From Legionellales bacterium (GTDB taxonomy: Bacteria > Pseudomonadota > Gammaproteobacteria > Berkiellales > Berkiellaceae): DNA of 64,000 nucleotides. Shown here one piece after another: positions 29,041-38,253 of this stretch. How positions within the stretch are numbered: the first letter of the stretch is position 1; every line of letters begins with the position of its first letter. The notes beneath the pieces were generated by a model. It was not told where the DNA came from, ran no database searches, and worked only from the letters and a program-made list of their open reading frames with translations. A program made the translations under genes and the position numbers. The stretch spans positions 310,001-374,000 of the forward strand of contig PANA01000004.1 in the NCBI GenBank assembly GCA_002708265.1. Reading direction: 5' to 3'.

Positions 29041-30252
29041 TTATACCACGCTTCCCATTTGGAAAATAGGGAGGTACATAGCCACAACCAGTCCACCGAC
29101 CAATACCCCTAGAATGACAATGATAATAGGCTCAAGTAATGAGCTTAAAGCATCAATGGTTAAGTCTACCTCTTCCTCGTAGACATCTGCCACCTTTGAT
29201 AGCATATCATCTAAGCTACCAGATTCTTCACCAATACCCACTAGCTGAATCATCATCGTTGGAAAGACATTTGTCCCTCTCATCGCAACATTGAGTTGTG
29301 TACCTACGCTGACTTCTTCGTGAACATACATAACCGCCTCACGATAAACAACGTTACCCGTTGCCTGGGCTACTGTTTCAAGGGATTCAACAAGTGGCAT
29401 CCCCGCTGCGAATGTCGTGGAGAGTGTTCGAGCGTATCGTGCCAAAATGGCTTTCTTGAGGACTTTTCCAAAAATGGGTAGATATAGTGAAAGTCGTTCA
29501 ATAAGCTCTCGAAAGGGGCGTGATTGAGCATGTAACTTGACCAAAAATACCAGTAGTACGGCAATAGCAGATAATCCAATATACCACCATGCCTGGACAA
29601 ACTCAGATATATCTATAACAAGACGTGTGAAGGTCGGCAGTTCAGCATTGAAACTGTTAAACATAGATTCAAATTCAGGAACCACAAATATAAGCAAAAT
29701 ACAGGTAACAACAATAGCAATAATAATGACTGCAGCTGGATAGAAGAGTGCTTTTTTGATCTTTCTTTTAAGAGACTCAGTTTTTTCTTTATATGTCGCT
29801 ACGCGATCTAACATCTTCTCAAGGGAGCCCGAAGTTTCCCCAACCTCAACTAGTGTGCAAAATAATTCATCAAAGTATTTGGGGTAGCGTTTAAGAGACT
29901 CAGCAAGCGTATCACCTTCTTCAACATGTGATTTTAACTTTTCAACAAGCGCCTGCATTTTGGGGTTGTCAGTACTATGGGCAACAATATCAAATGATTG
30001 CATGATAGAGATTCCCGAGGAAATCATAGTCGCCATCTGGCGTGAAAACGCACATATTTGAGCGCTGTCTATTCGTTTGCTTTTAAAGCGTTCTAAAAGA
30101 GAGACCCTTACTAGGGTACACTTGATATTGACTAATCCCTGCTTTTGAAGCTGAGCTTTAGCTGCTTTGATATTTAAAGCCTCAATCTCTCCATTTATTT
30201 TGTTCGCCTTTAAATCAAAAGCAGTGTAATTAAAGCGTTTGTTTTTCGCCAT
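29041..30252 (-). CDS. pilC: Type IV pilus inner-membrane platform protein PilC
   Basis: Polytopic platform protein on which the PilB motor acts during pilus assembly. The 403-aa protein has two GspF domains: the first with FSRQMATMISSGISIMQSFDI and LFCTLVEVGETSGSLEKML, the second with RYARTLSTTFAAGMPLVESLE and MIQLVGIGEESGSLDDML. Three membrane segments are visible near residues 175, 220 and 375. It lies 1 bp after pilB and 3 bp before pilD. Confidence 0.97.
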   Translation of the reverse strand: MAKNKRFNYTAFDLKANKINGEIEALNIKAAKAQLQKQGLVNIKCTLVRVSLLERFKSKRIDSAQICAFSRQMATMISSGISIMQSFDIVAHSTDNPKMQALVEKLKSHVEEGDTLAESLKRYPKYFDELFCTLVEVGETSGSLEKMLDRVATYKEKTESLKRKIKKALFYPAAVIIIAIVVTCILLIFVVPEFESMFNSFNAELPTFTRLVIDISEFVQAWWYIGLSAIAVLLVFLVKLHAQSRPFRELIERLSLYLPIFGKVLKKAILARYARTLSTTFAAGMPLVESLETVAQATGNVVYREAVMYVHEEVSVGTQLNVAMRGTNVFPTMMIQLVGIGEESGSLDDMLSKVADVYEEEVDLTIDALSSLLEPIIIVILGVLVGGLVVAMYLPIFQMGSVV

Positions 30253-30253
30253 T

Positions 30254-31936
30254 TTATGCCTTTGTAACTCTTAGTACTTCATCAAGTGTCGTTAACCCTG
30301 ATTTTACCTTATTCAAACCTGCACGATGCAAGTTTATGACGCCTTCGGCTCTTGCTTGTTTTGCTAGGTCAATGGCATTGCCGCCACCCATTATTATTTT
30401 CGATATTTCAGATGTAATAGGCATCACCTCATAAAGACCAACGCGCCCCTTGTATCCCTCAGAGCATTCGTCACAACCAATGGGTTGGTATAACTGTACC
30501 GTATCAAGTTCATCATCGTTATAGCCAGCATCTAAAAGTGCTTGTTTAGGCACATCGACTGGATGACGACAGGCCTGACAGAGGCGTCGAGCTAATCGCT
30601 GAGCGATTACAAGGGATAGTGCAGTTGCTAAGTTATAAGTTGGGATGCCCATATTCATAAGTCGAACAATGGTTTCAGGTGCGCTGTTGGTGTGTAGCGT
30701 AGATAATACAAGGTGACCAGTTTGGGCCGCTTTAACAGCTGTTTCTGCTGTTTCAAGGTCCCTAATCTCTCCAACCATTACAATATCTGGGTCTTGTCTA
30801 AGGAAAGCCTTTAAAGCAGTAGCAAAAGTTAAACCGACTCTTGAGTTAACATTGACCTGGTTGACACCCGCCAAGTTAATCTCGACCGGATCTTCAGCAG
30901 TCGAAATATTGACTTCCATCGTATTTAAAATATTTAAAGCAGTATACAAAGACACTGTTTTACCACTACCCGTTGGACCTGTTACCAGCACCATCCCTTG
31001 GGGTTTATTGATGGCTTGTAAAAATAAATCTTTCTGTGCCGGCTCATAGCCTAAAGCGTCTATGCCCATTTGTGCACTTGTTGGGTCTAAGATTCGGACA
31101 ACAGTTTTTTCACCAAAGAGAGTAGGGCAAGTGCTAATCCTGAAATCAATAGCGCCATCATTAGCAATAGCAATTTTAAAGCGACCATCTTGAGGAACGC
31201 GTCTTTCAGATAAATTCAATTGAGATAAAACTTTAAGTCTGGCAATGATTCTAGGACCGAGTCCACTTTCAGTTGAGGCAAGTTCGCTTAAGACACCGTC
31301 TCGCCGTATACGAATCCTAAAAGTATGCTCATACGGCTCGAAGTGAATATCAGAAGCCCCTTTCTTTATTGCATCACGGAGTATTTTATCAACAAACTTT
31401 ACAACTGGAGCATCTTCTATATTAAGAGAATGATCTTTGTCATGCAGTAGGTTAGCTTTAGATAAATCAATCCCAGTAAGGTCTAATACATTATCAGATA
31501 GCTTATGTGCAGATTTAATAGCCCGTTTTAAGGCAGATGCCCTGACTAATATTGGTTCAGCGCTAAGGCCGAAAGTGTACTTAACATCGTCCAGGGCTTG
31601 AACATTACTCGGATCTGCCATGGCTATGTAGCATTTCTTTCCACGCTTACCCAACGGAAGAACAAAATGAGCTTCAATAAGGCCCAAGTTTAATATAGAC
31701 ATATCTATCTGGGTCAAATCAAAAGCATCAATATCTAAAAGAGGAAGGTTAAATGCTGTCATTGATGATGCAGCAAGCTTTATGTCATCAACTTCGGTAT
31801 GTTCGAGCAAGTATTCTACAAATGGCATTTTTGCGACAGATGCTTCTCTTACGGCAGCCAGCGCTTGAGTTTTTGACAATAGTCCAAACTCTACACATTT
31901 TGCAGCCAGACCGGATAAAGCCCCTTTCCCAGGCAT
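30254..31936 (-). CDS. pilB: Type IV pilus assembly ATPase PilB
   Basis: Hexameric AAA+-like motor that powers pilus extension. The 560-aa protein has an N-terminal GSPII_E/MshEN domain, the Walker A GPTGSGKT at about residue 327, an Asp box, Walker B around DPDIVMVGEIRD, the His box HLVLSTLHTNSAPETI, and a four-Cys zinc site (C-Q-A-C ... C-D-E-C) near 460-500. GAGG 5 nt before the ATG supports the start. It heads pilB-pilC-pilD-coaE-zapD-yacG; 78 bp separate it from the flippase-like gene upstream. Confidence 0.97.
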   Translation of the reverse strand: MPGKGALSGLAAKCVEFGLLSKTQALAAVREASVAKMPFVEYLLEHTEVDDIKLAASSMTAFNLPLLDIDAFDLTQIDMSILNLGLIEAHFVLPLGKRGKKCYIAMADPSNVQALDDVKYTFGLSAEPILVRASALKRAIKSAHKLSDNVLDLTGIDLSKANLLHDKDHSLNIEDAPVVKFVDKILRDAIKKGASDIHFEPYEHTFRIRIRRDGVLSELASTESGLGPRIIARLKVLSQLNLSERRVPQDGRFKIAIANDGAIDFRISTCPTLFGEKTVVRILDPTSAQMGIDALGYEPAQKDLFLQAINKPQGMVLVTGPTGSGKTVSLYTALNILNTMEVNISTAEDPVEINLAGVNQVNVNSRVGLTFATALKAFLRQDPDIVMVGEIRDLETAETAVKAAQTGHLVLSTLHTNSAPETIVRLMNMGIPTYNLATALSLVIAQRLARRLCQACRHPVDVPKQALLDAGYNDDELDTVQLYQPIGCDECSEGYKGRVGLYEVMPITSEISKIIMGGGNAIDLAKQARAEGVINLHRAGLNKVKSGLTTLDEVLRVTKA

Positions 31937-32014
31937 ATCAACCTCATTTAATAAGAATATATTAGTATTCTAGCTGATATCCAGTTGAGCTATCGCTATT
32001 CACCCAAGCCCGAT

Positions 32015-32944
32015 TTATTCTTCAATAGAGGGTTTTTGAAAAATGGCGCCGCGGTGTCCATTGATTATGTAGTGGATAGAGGGAAGGCCAATCAAAATCG
32101 CTGCGCTCAGTTGTGTAAAACGGAACAATAGAAAAGCAGCAAAGCCCAGGTTGAAATCCCCTATTAGAAACTCTGTTAAAGTACCGACCACAAACTCAGC
32201 TATTCCAATATTGCCAGGGGTAACATGCACTGTTGAACTTAACACGATTCCTGAGATAAGCCAGATACAGATAGAAAAATCAAGTGGATTATTCAAAGCC
32301 AGAAAACAACAATATAAACAGACGCCCATCAAAACAATGTTAAAAAATATGCTACCAAAAAAAACAGGTAAACAACTTTTTCTTTTTATAATGGTTGAAA
32401 AAAAAGTAGTTAATAGCTCAAAGCTTTTAATTTTTTTGTGTATTAAGAAAATGAATAAAATGCCCAAAAAAAACAAAATGGCTGTGACATATGGGCTTTT
32501 AGCATCGCTAAAATAACTGTCTGGAATATCTAAAATCGCTCCCATTGTTAAGAAGATGCTTAAAGCAATTAACAGAACAAGAGAATAAAAACATACACTA
32601 TTAAGCAAGAAAGTTTTGGTGGGGACATTGTAGTGATGCTTTAGAAACAACCAACGTATTCCAATGCCTGGTCTATAGGGGAGTAAGTTATTGAACAAAT
32701 TACAAACATGGGACAGTAGAAAAATATCTCTAAGCTTTATGCCATATCCAAAGGTATTGATAAGATACGTAGAGGGCCAGACAAGAAAAAAAATAACGGG
32801 GATTTGTAGGATAAAGCATACTGCAGCCCACTGCCAGTTTAATCGGGTATAGAGATCTGAAAAAGCGTCAATTTTCTCACCAATAAACCAACCTAGAACA
32901 CCAACGACAAGAGCATAAACAAGGATGGTAATCCATCGTTTCAT
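32015..32944 (-). CDS. Lysylphosphatidylglycerol-synthase-TM-like (flippase-like) membrane protein
   Basis: A 309-aa protein with about eight membrane helices and the LPG_synthase_TM/UPF0104 pattern: LFNNLLPYRPGIGIRWLFLKHHYNV near residues 84-108 and SSTVHVTPGNIGIAEFVVGT near 238-257. Members lacking the aminoacyl-transferase domain, as here, often sit with glycosyltransferases and are thought to move or handle lipid-linked substrates; that role is inference. The start overlaps the GT2 stop (ATGA), so the two are coupled. Confidence 0.8.
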   Translation of the reverse strand: MKRWITILVYALVVGVLGWFIGEKIDAFSDLYTRLNWQWAAVCFILQIPVIFFLVWPSTYLINTFGYGIKLRDIFLLSHVCNLFNNLLPYRPGIGIRWLFLKHHYNVPTKTFLLNSVCFYSLVLLIALSIFLTMGAILDIPDSYFSDAKSPYVTAILFFLGILFIFLIHKKIKSFELLTTFFSTIIKRKSCLPVFFGSIFFNIVLMGVCLYCCFLALNNPLDFSICIWLISGIVLSSTVHVTPGNIGIAEFVVGTLTEFLIGDFNLGFAAFLLFRFTQLSAAILIGLPSIHYIINGHRGAIFQKPSIEE

Positions 32945-33813
32945 CTAGGCTTCCTTGGCTGATAGAGCAGAACGGTTATTTGTTCGGATACCAAGCCAAT
33001 CAGAAATACGAGAACACCAGCAACAAATAAAACACCGGACAAATGTGGAAGGCTTTCAGTGAAATTATATCTTAGAGCCCACCAAATGAACCCTAATAAT
33101 ACATGCAGGAAAGCAATTGGTAAAAAGACTTTTAAAGGCGAATATAAAATAGTTAATTTATACAAAATGATAAAGAAACGAAGACCATCCTTTATTGGAC
33201 GTAAGTGACTTCTTCCTATCCGAGCAGAAACCTCAATAGGATGGTATACCACACTTAATCCACTTCTAAAGAAGGCAAGGGTTATTGTGGATGGTGCGGA
33301 AAATCCATTGGGTAGTAGGTGGATAAATTGCCGATAGTACTGAGCATTAATAACTCGACACCCCGAGGTTAAATCCTTAACCTTATGCCCAACAATATAG
33401 CTTGCAAATGCGTTGTAAAGAAAATTTCCAAACGCTCTAAACCAGCTCGCTTGACCGCTGACTGACCGTGAACCAACAACCATATCAACTTCAGCTTCAT
33501 GATAGATGTTGAGTAATGACTTAACTGAATCAACTGAATGTTGCCCGTCAGCATCTAAAAATACAAAAATATCGCCTCTGGCAACTCTGGCGCCAGTTTT
33601 GAGCGCCGCACCATTGCCTTTGGGGTAAGGGTGAGAAACACATTTAACCCCAGTTTGTTTGCATACCGCAACGGTGTCATCTTCAGAGCCGTCATCAACA
33701 ACAATAATCTCGTGCTGCGGATAGGCGGACTCAAGCTCTGGAAGGAAGATGCGCAAAGCGGCAGCTTCATTCCGGGCGGGTAGTATAAAAGAGATTGCTT
33801 CTGGGTCGCTCAT
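32941..33813 (-). CDS. GT2 glycosyltransferase, dolichyl-phosphate-mannose-synthase-like
   Basis: Family 2 glycosyltransferase likely loading a sugar onto a polyprenyl phosphate carrier. The 290-aa protein has FILPARNEA at the start, VVDDGS at 38-43, K-G-N-G-A-A at 65-70, the catalytic/metal site DADGQH at 87-92 and LTSGCRVI, as in DPM1-like enzymes. Two C-terminal membrane helices (about 230-250 and 257-283) anchor it. It is followed by the flippase-like gene (ATGA overlap) and preceded by two GT-C genes that could use its product. Confidence 0.88.
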   Translation of the reverse strand: MSDPEAISFILPARNEAAALRIFLPELESAYPQHEIIVVDDGSEDDTVAVCKQTGVKCVSHPYPKGNGAALKTGARVARGDIFVFLDADGQHSVDSVKSLLNIYHEAEVDMVVGSRSVSGQASWFRAFGNFLYNAFASYIVGHKVKDLTSGCRVINAQYYRQFIHLLPNGFSAPSTITLAFFRSGLSVVYHPIEVSARIGRSHLRPIKDGLRFFIILYKLTILYSPLKVFLPIAFLHVLLGFIWWALRYNFTESLPHLSGVLFVAGVLVFLIGLVSEQITVLLYQPRKPR

Positions 33814-33856
33814 AGCTGCTCAAACCTGTTGTGATTTGTTTAGTATAGAGCGTTTC

Positions 33857-35698
33857 TTAATTAGCGGCTTTTGCAGGCATTGAGTCGATAATCGCTTTTA
33901 ACCGCTTAAACAACACAGGATAGCGCCAGCGAGGAAAAGCACTAAGTCGTTCTTGGGTCCTCTGCAATGCATCCCAGTTGTGCTCATAGGCATATATATT
34001 GGCTTTCTCTAGTAATGGAATTGGATTATTAGGATCTGACTCAAAGCTTTTTTCAAGTCTCCGTTTTGCTTCTGTAAAGTTCTCAGCCAAAACATAGTTC
34101 ATCGCCTGAAGATAGAAAAAGGCGCCTAGCTGATGGGGGCGAAGTGCAAGGTAAGGATTGTCGATTGCCAGTTGTAGCAAAGAGATGAGATGCGGTCGAT
34201 TAAGGCCGGCGCAAGGTGTACTGGCTAGCTGGTAACTCAACTGCTCAAATGCGTAGAGTGAGTAACTAAAGTTTTGACCGAGTCTTAGCGCGGCGACAGC
34301 ATGCTCGATTAGCTCATCTGTTACTTCAGATTCACCAATGCATGAAAAGTACAATGCATGAATACTAGGGCCAGGGTTCGTGGGAACCAAGCTTTGCGCC
34401 TTGGATAAATGCTCTTGTGCTGTCTCACTGTTCCCAGCATCTGCTAAAAGACGAGCCGCATCAACATGAACACGGAATGACTCTGTTTTAGATTGCAATG
34501 TATGTTCAGTAAATCGCTCCAGTGAAGACCATATCTCCGCACGCTCAAATGTTAGATCTAAACTTGCTGCTAGATACAGAATAGGAATACTTACTGCAAG
34601 TACTGGTCCCAATAAACTTGTTAGGTTGATAAAAATACTAACGGGGCCCAGTAAGGCCAAGTAATTTCTATGTTCAAAAACCAATTCTAGAGGGACGATA
34701 GTCGACTCAATAAGGTGGCAGATAAAAAACCAAGCAACCCCAAAAAATAGCCAGGGATAACGGCGTCTTAGGCAAAAAGAGGTTACCAAGGATGCAGTAA
34801 AGCTTATTAAAATTAGTAGGGTAGAAATGGAAACATGATCGATTAAAGGGAAATCATCATGGTATAAGCTGAGTTCTTCACCTGTTGGAAAAACAATCAG
34901 TTGAAGATAATATGCCAGAACATGAATTTGAGTGACTAAACGTTCTGCTATGGTCCATCCTCTGATCTCATACAGTGCCATCCATTGTGGCCAAAGTGGA
35001 ATGGCCAGCAAGGCAATCAAACCAATAAAAATAGCTAAGCCACATTGCATGCGCCGATGAGAGGGGGCGTCTATAAAGTAAGTTGATTCGATCAGCAAAG
35101 CCAAAACAGGAGCAATAAACCCAACTTCTTTACTAAGTACCGCGCACACAAATGATAGAGCTAATAGTAATCCCCAAAAGCAGTACTGCATTATGCGGGG
35201 CTGAATAATACTTCTTATATGAATATAAATATGCAAGAAGAGCAGAATAAAAACACTGGATAAGATAGTCATTCGCTGAACAGCGTATAACACTGTAGAG
35301 ACCAACAAAGGGTGTACCAGCCAACATAAGACAATTCCTAGAGCAATTCCTCTATGCTTTTCTAAGCGTGCAAACAGGCCGTAAATCAGAACACCACAAA
35401 AAAAGTGTAGGCATAAGTTAAAAAGTTTAAATGGGAAAGCCCCATTTTCTGGTTGCCAACCGGCATGAAAAAGAAATGTAAGAATGGATATGGGGCGGGC
35501 CAAAGGACCGCTTTGATTTGAAAAGACAACGTCTAGCTTCTCCAACCAGCAAGCAGAGTTTAATGAGTCAAAAGGAATGTTTTTGAAGTCATCCAACATA
35601 AAAGGCCCGTTTAGCCCTGGCCAGTAAGCAAAGGCCGTCACTGCAATTCCAAGCAGCAATAGTATTAGTTGGTGATAATGTTTAGTTTTGTGACTCAT
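33857..35698 (-). CDS. GT-C-type membrane glycosyltransferase with C-terminal TPRs (paralog 2)
   Basis: A 613-aa polytopic protein. The first periplasmic loop carries LNGPFMLDDFKNI with an acidic pair at 36-37, the position of the catalytic acid in GT-C enzymes, followed by GPLARPISI. Other blocks shared with its neighbour are HP-hydrophobic-STVLYAVQRMT, YHDDFPL and the phrase PLELVFEHRNYL. After about ten helices a soluble TPR-like tail runs from about 405 to 605 (ALEL-type repeats, e.g. AENFTEAKRRLEKSFESDPNNP). This architecture resembles eukaryotic TMTC O-mannosyltransferases. It overlaps the next gene by 17 bp. Function as pilin glycosyltransferase is inference. Confidence 0.78.
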   Translation of the reverse strand: MSHKTKHYHQLILLLLGIAVTAFAYWPGLNGPFMLDDFKNIPFDSLNSACWLEKLDVVFSNQSGPLARPISILTFLFHAGWQPENGAFPFKLFNLCLHFFCGVLIYGLFARLEKHRGIALGIVLCWLVHPLLVSTVLYAVQRMTILSSVFILLFLHIYIHIRSIIQPRIMQYCFWGLLLALSFVCAVLSKEVGFIAPVLALLIESTYFIDAPSHRRMQCGLAIFIGLIALLAIPLWPQWMALYEIRGWTIAERLVTQIHVLAYYLQLIVFPTGEELSLYHDDFPLIDHVSISTLLILISFTASLVTSFCLRRRYPWLFFGVAWFFICHLIESTIVPLELVFEHRNYLALLGPVSIFINLTSLLGPVLAVSIPILYLAASLDLTFERAEIWSSLERFTEHTLQSKTESFRVHVDAARLLADAGNSETAQEHLSKAQSLVPTNPGPSIHALYFSCIGESEVTDELIEHAVAALRLGQNFSYSLYAFEQLSYQLASTPCAGLNRPHLISLLQLAIDNPYLALRPHQLGAFFYLQAMNYVLAENFTEAKRRLEKSFESDPNNPIPLLEKANIYAYEHNWDALQRTQERLSAFPRWRYPVLFKRLKAIIDSMPAKAAN

Positions 35699-37556
35699 TT
35701 ATTAGTCTTTTTAAATCGCTCAACTGCACATCATAACGGACGACCCGGTTCTTAGTCAGCTTTTCTATATCTTGCAAAGTCTTAGATGCGCTTGCGAAAT
35801 CAGCTATAGTGGCTTGTAGCGTAGCTTTCTCAATGAGTGTTTCGAGTCGAGATGGGTAAAATAGAAATGCTTCGTCGTAAGCATCCCAAGCACGTTCGAA
35901 CTGTTGGTTAACAAAATAAGCTCTTCCTAGGTTAATACCAATCAACGACGCCCAGTTAGGCGTCCGTTGTATTACAGCATTTTGGTAGGCATTTTGGACC
36001 AGCATCACTAAAAGATCTGGTTCTAATACTGGGCATGCCCCAGCCAACTTCGTAAGCATTAGATTATTGATACTATTGACAGCATATGGCGTCATTGGGT
36101 TTTGAGAGAGTGATACAGCAACCCTTTCAATAGTTAATTCAGAGATTTTGTCTATGTAGCATGAAAGCAGAAGCTGGTGGACCACCGGTCCAGGATTGTG
36201 TTTGGCAAGGTCAGCAGAACGTTCCAGCGCTAAAATTGCTCCCTCTATGTCTCCCTGCATAGCCAAATGGTTTCCCCATTCACCTTGAGCACGAGCACTG
36301 TCTGGGTGCTCGATGGCAGCAACATTTAAAAATACTGACTCTGAAGACCATGTATGTGCTCGGATAGCTGTCAAGGCAGACAAGAGTGCAAAGATGCCTA
36401 AAATAAATCCATAGTTTATGGCCGAGTGAAGGTTCAGTTTCTTTCCAAGCATTACGACAAAAGTAGAAAAAATCAAAAGAATACCAAAGCTCGGTAGATA
36501 ATTTCGGTGCTCAAAAACCAATTCCAATGGTAAAAATGTAGACTCAAGTAAATGTCCAGCGAGGAACCAGCTTATGCCTAGTAAAAAAGCGGGCATTTTT
36601 TTACGGGCAAGAAATGCACTGAGTATGATTAGTATCCATCCACTGATGCTAATAAAAAAGGTTTCATCCATTGATGATGTTAGGGGGAAGTCATCATGGA
36701 AGAGAGCAAAGTAACGAAGCCGTGGCAAAATCAGTAGTTGGCAGTAAAACCAAAGTACACTTGGTTCTGTTAGTAAACGACTGTCTAAATTAAAAGCATA
36801 AGTATCATAATTTTGTATGAGTGTTTCAAAATTGTATACAGAATAGGCAACTGCGCCTAACAACGGAAAAACAATAAAAAGTAAAATAAAACTGAGTAGT
36901 GCCTTGGGATTCGTATTGCTGAAGCGCCAACAAAGCAACTCGCATAATAAGATGAATACAGGAAGTAATAGACCAGTTTCTTTTGAGAAAGCTCCCAGGG
37001 CTGTAAATACCAGATAGGCGAGTAGTAATAAAATATAGGCAGTAATAGGATGAGAAGTGAGCTTGAGTCGAAGGTGGCTGTAGGCCAGCAACCCTAAAAG
37101 CGTAAACAATGTTGATAGTTGTGTCATTCGTTGAACGCTATATAAAACTGTACTGACATGAATAGGATGGATTACCCAAAATGCGATGGTTAAAAAAGCG
37201 ATAAGATTATAGAGAGGTTCCGGCTGACCAAGGCTTTTAAGAAGACGCTTTAAAAACACATAGCCTAAAGTAGCCACAGTAAGATGCAGAATAATATTAA
37301 TTATTTTATGCACAATAGGATCAACAGAAAATACATAGTTAGCTAAAGCAAAGGAAATGACGCTTATGGGGCGACCTAGCGGTCCAGAGGTGTTAGAGGA
37401 AGCAACGATTAAAAGCTCATCAAGTGATAAAGTGGATATTTGAGCAGGTAGTATATTTATATTGTCATCAAGCAAGAAAGCTCCTGGTAGGCCAAGAGCG
37501 TAAAGTCCTATAGATAACAATAAAAGACACCCAAATGCCAGATTGTATTGCCGCAC
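35682..37556 (-). CDS. GT-C-type membrane glycosyltransferase with C-terminal TPRs (paralog 1)
   Basis: A 624-aa paralog of the adjacent downstream gene with the same order of motifs: GAFLLDDNINI near residue 29, GPLGRPISVISF, HPIHVSTVLYSVQRMTQLS, LFHDDFPL and PLELVFEHRNYLPSFG, then TPR-like repeats (GDIEGAILALERSADLAKHNPG; FERAWDAYDEAFLFYPSRLE). GTG at 37556 lies 7 nt after AAGGA. It is directly downstream of the pilA terminator and opens the four-gene module. The Asp pair and multi-helix body indicate a lipid-linked-sugar-dependent GT-C enzyme acting on the periplasmic side; substrate unknown. Confidence 0.78.
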   Translation of the reverse strand: MRQYNLAFGCLLLLSIGLYALGLPGAFLLDDNINILPAQISTLSLDELLIVASSNTSGPLGRPISVISFALANYVFSVDPIVHKIINIILHLTVATLGYVFLKRLLKSLGQPEPLYNLIAFLTIAFWVIHPIHVSTVLYSVQRMTQLSTLFTLLGLLAYSHLRLKLTSHPITAYILLLLAYLVFTALGAFSKETGLLLPVFILLCELLCWRFSNTNPKALLSFILLFIVFPLLGAVAYSVYNFETLIQNYDTYAFNLDSRLLTEPSVLWFYCQLLILPRLRYFALFHDDFPLTSSMDETFFISISGWILIILSAFLARKKMPAFLLGISWFLAGHLLESTFLPLELVFEHRNYLPSFGILLIFSTFVVMLGKKLNLHSAINYGFILGIFALLSALTAIRAHTWSSESVFLNVAAIEHPDSARAQGEWGNHLAMQGDIEGAILALERSADLAKHNPGPVVHQLLLSCYIDKISELTIERVAVSLSQNPMTPYAVNSINNLMLTKLAGACPVLEPDLLVMLVQNAYQNAVIQRTPNWASLIGINLGRAYFVNQQFERAWDAYDEAFLFYPSRLETLIEKATLQATIADFASASKTLQDIEKLTKNRVVRYDVQLSDLKRLINESQN

Positions 37557-37592
37557 AACAACATCCTTGTAAAAAGACTTTGTTTAAATATT

Positions 37593-37625
37593 AAAACAAA
37601 AAAAAGAGGCCGAAGCCTCTTTTAT
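37593..37625 (-). terminator. Rho-independent terminator after pilA
   Basis: On the minus strand AAAGAGGC, tetraloop TTCG, GCCTCTTT is followed by a T-run (37622 down to 37593). It lies 13 bp past the pilA stop and before the glycosyltransferase genes, so most pilA transcripts should stop here, keeping the pilin mRNA separate and abundant, with possible read-through. Confidence 0.9.
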
Positions 37626-37637
37626 AACGACAGGTCT

Positions 37638-38063
37638 TTATCTACAAGATGCTGGTGCATATTGAGATGAACCTGTTGCGGTGCAAGCCCAAGTTACAGC
37701 ACCTGAAGCATTGGTGCTTGGGGTTAGCACGATTGCCATTGTTGCCCCAACGTTTGTGGGAGATGCATTGATCGTTACCGCACCGGTAGCAGATGAATAG
37801 GTCATGCTGGTTACCAGGTTAGTTGATACCAATGAGAACCCACCACTGGTTGTTCCCGTAGGAAATGCACCATTTGTAATGACGTATTCTGAGATGGCGG
37901 TTTTTGCAGCACTACCAACGTTGATTAATTCAGCCACTTTAGAGCGGATAACGTAATCATTGTAAGCAGGAATAGCAATCACAGCCAAAATACCCAAAAT
38001 GGCGACCACAATCATTAATTCAATAAGTGTGAAACCTTTTTGGATGCTTCTTTTCATGTTCAT
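37638..38063 (-). CDS. pilA: Type IV major pilin PilA
   Basis: Structural subunit of the type IV pilus. The 141-aa precursor has a 10-residue leader ([10 protein letters not shown]) cut before Phe by PilD, then the hallmark [24 protein letters not shown] helix with Glu5. The mature head is small and very rich in Ser, Thr, Gly and Ala, and ends with a disulfide loop (W-A-C ... A-S-C-R). The many Ser/Thr residues make it a plausible O-glycan acceptor for the neighbouring module. AGAGG 7 nt before the ATG supports the start; a sigma-54 promoter and activator-site array lie upstream. Confidence 0.97.
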   Translation of the reverse strand: MNMKRSIQKGFTLIELMIVVAILGILAVIAIPAYNDYVIRSKVAELINVGSAAKTAISEYVITNGAFPTGTTSGGFSLVSTNLVTSMTYSSATGAVTINASPTNVGATMAIVLTPSTNASGAVTWACTATGSSQYAPASCR

Positions 38064-38109
38064 AGCGACACCTCTTAACCCTTAAAATACCCAAAAGCCA
38101 CTATTAGGA

Positions 38110-38125
38110 TGCTAAAAACGTGCCA
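38110..38125 (-). promoter_or_regulatory. Sigma-54 promoter of pilA
   Basis: On the minus strand TGGCACGTTTTTAGCA places GG at -24 and GC at -12 with correct spacing (consensus TGGCAC-N5-TTGCA, one mismatch in the -12 box). The start of transcription would be about 38098, giving a leader of about 35 nt before the pilA ATG. Pilin genes driven by RpoN with PilS/PilR are well established in Pseudomonas and relatives. Confidence 0.82.
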
Positions 38126-38210
38126 AAATTGATTTTATCTTAAAAATCAGACTGCTAAAGGGTAAATATGTGAGGGTGATTCAAATTACATATTTTTTCC
38201 TGCATAGAAA

Positions 38211-38246
38211 GTGACAAAAAATGTCACTTTTGACATATTTTGTCAC
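38211..38246. promoter_or_regulatory. Phased TGTCA/TGACA array, candidate PilR enhancer
   Basis: Four copies of a TGTCA-type half-site in alternating orientation: GTGACA at 38211, TGTCAC at 38222, TGACAT at 38231, TGTCAC at 38241, spaced 9-11 bp, so on roughly one face of the helix. They lie about 90-130 bp upstream of the sigma-54 promoter, the right place for an enhancer-binding activator. PilR in Pseudomonas is known to use TGTC-containing sites. The activator gene is not in the window. Confidence 0.65.
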
Positions 38247-38253
38247 TTTGTAG

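Noticed and set aside
29296-29743. Open frames on the plus strand inside pilC
   Set aside because: They are antisense shadows of a clear pilC reading frame, without ribosome sites or plausible products. The same applies to similar frames inside dcw, secA, aceF and lpd.
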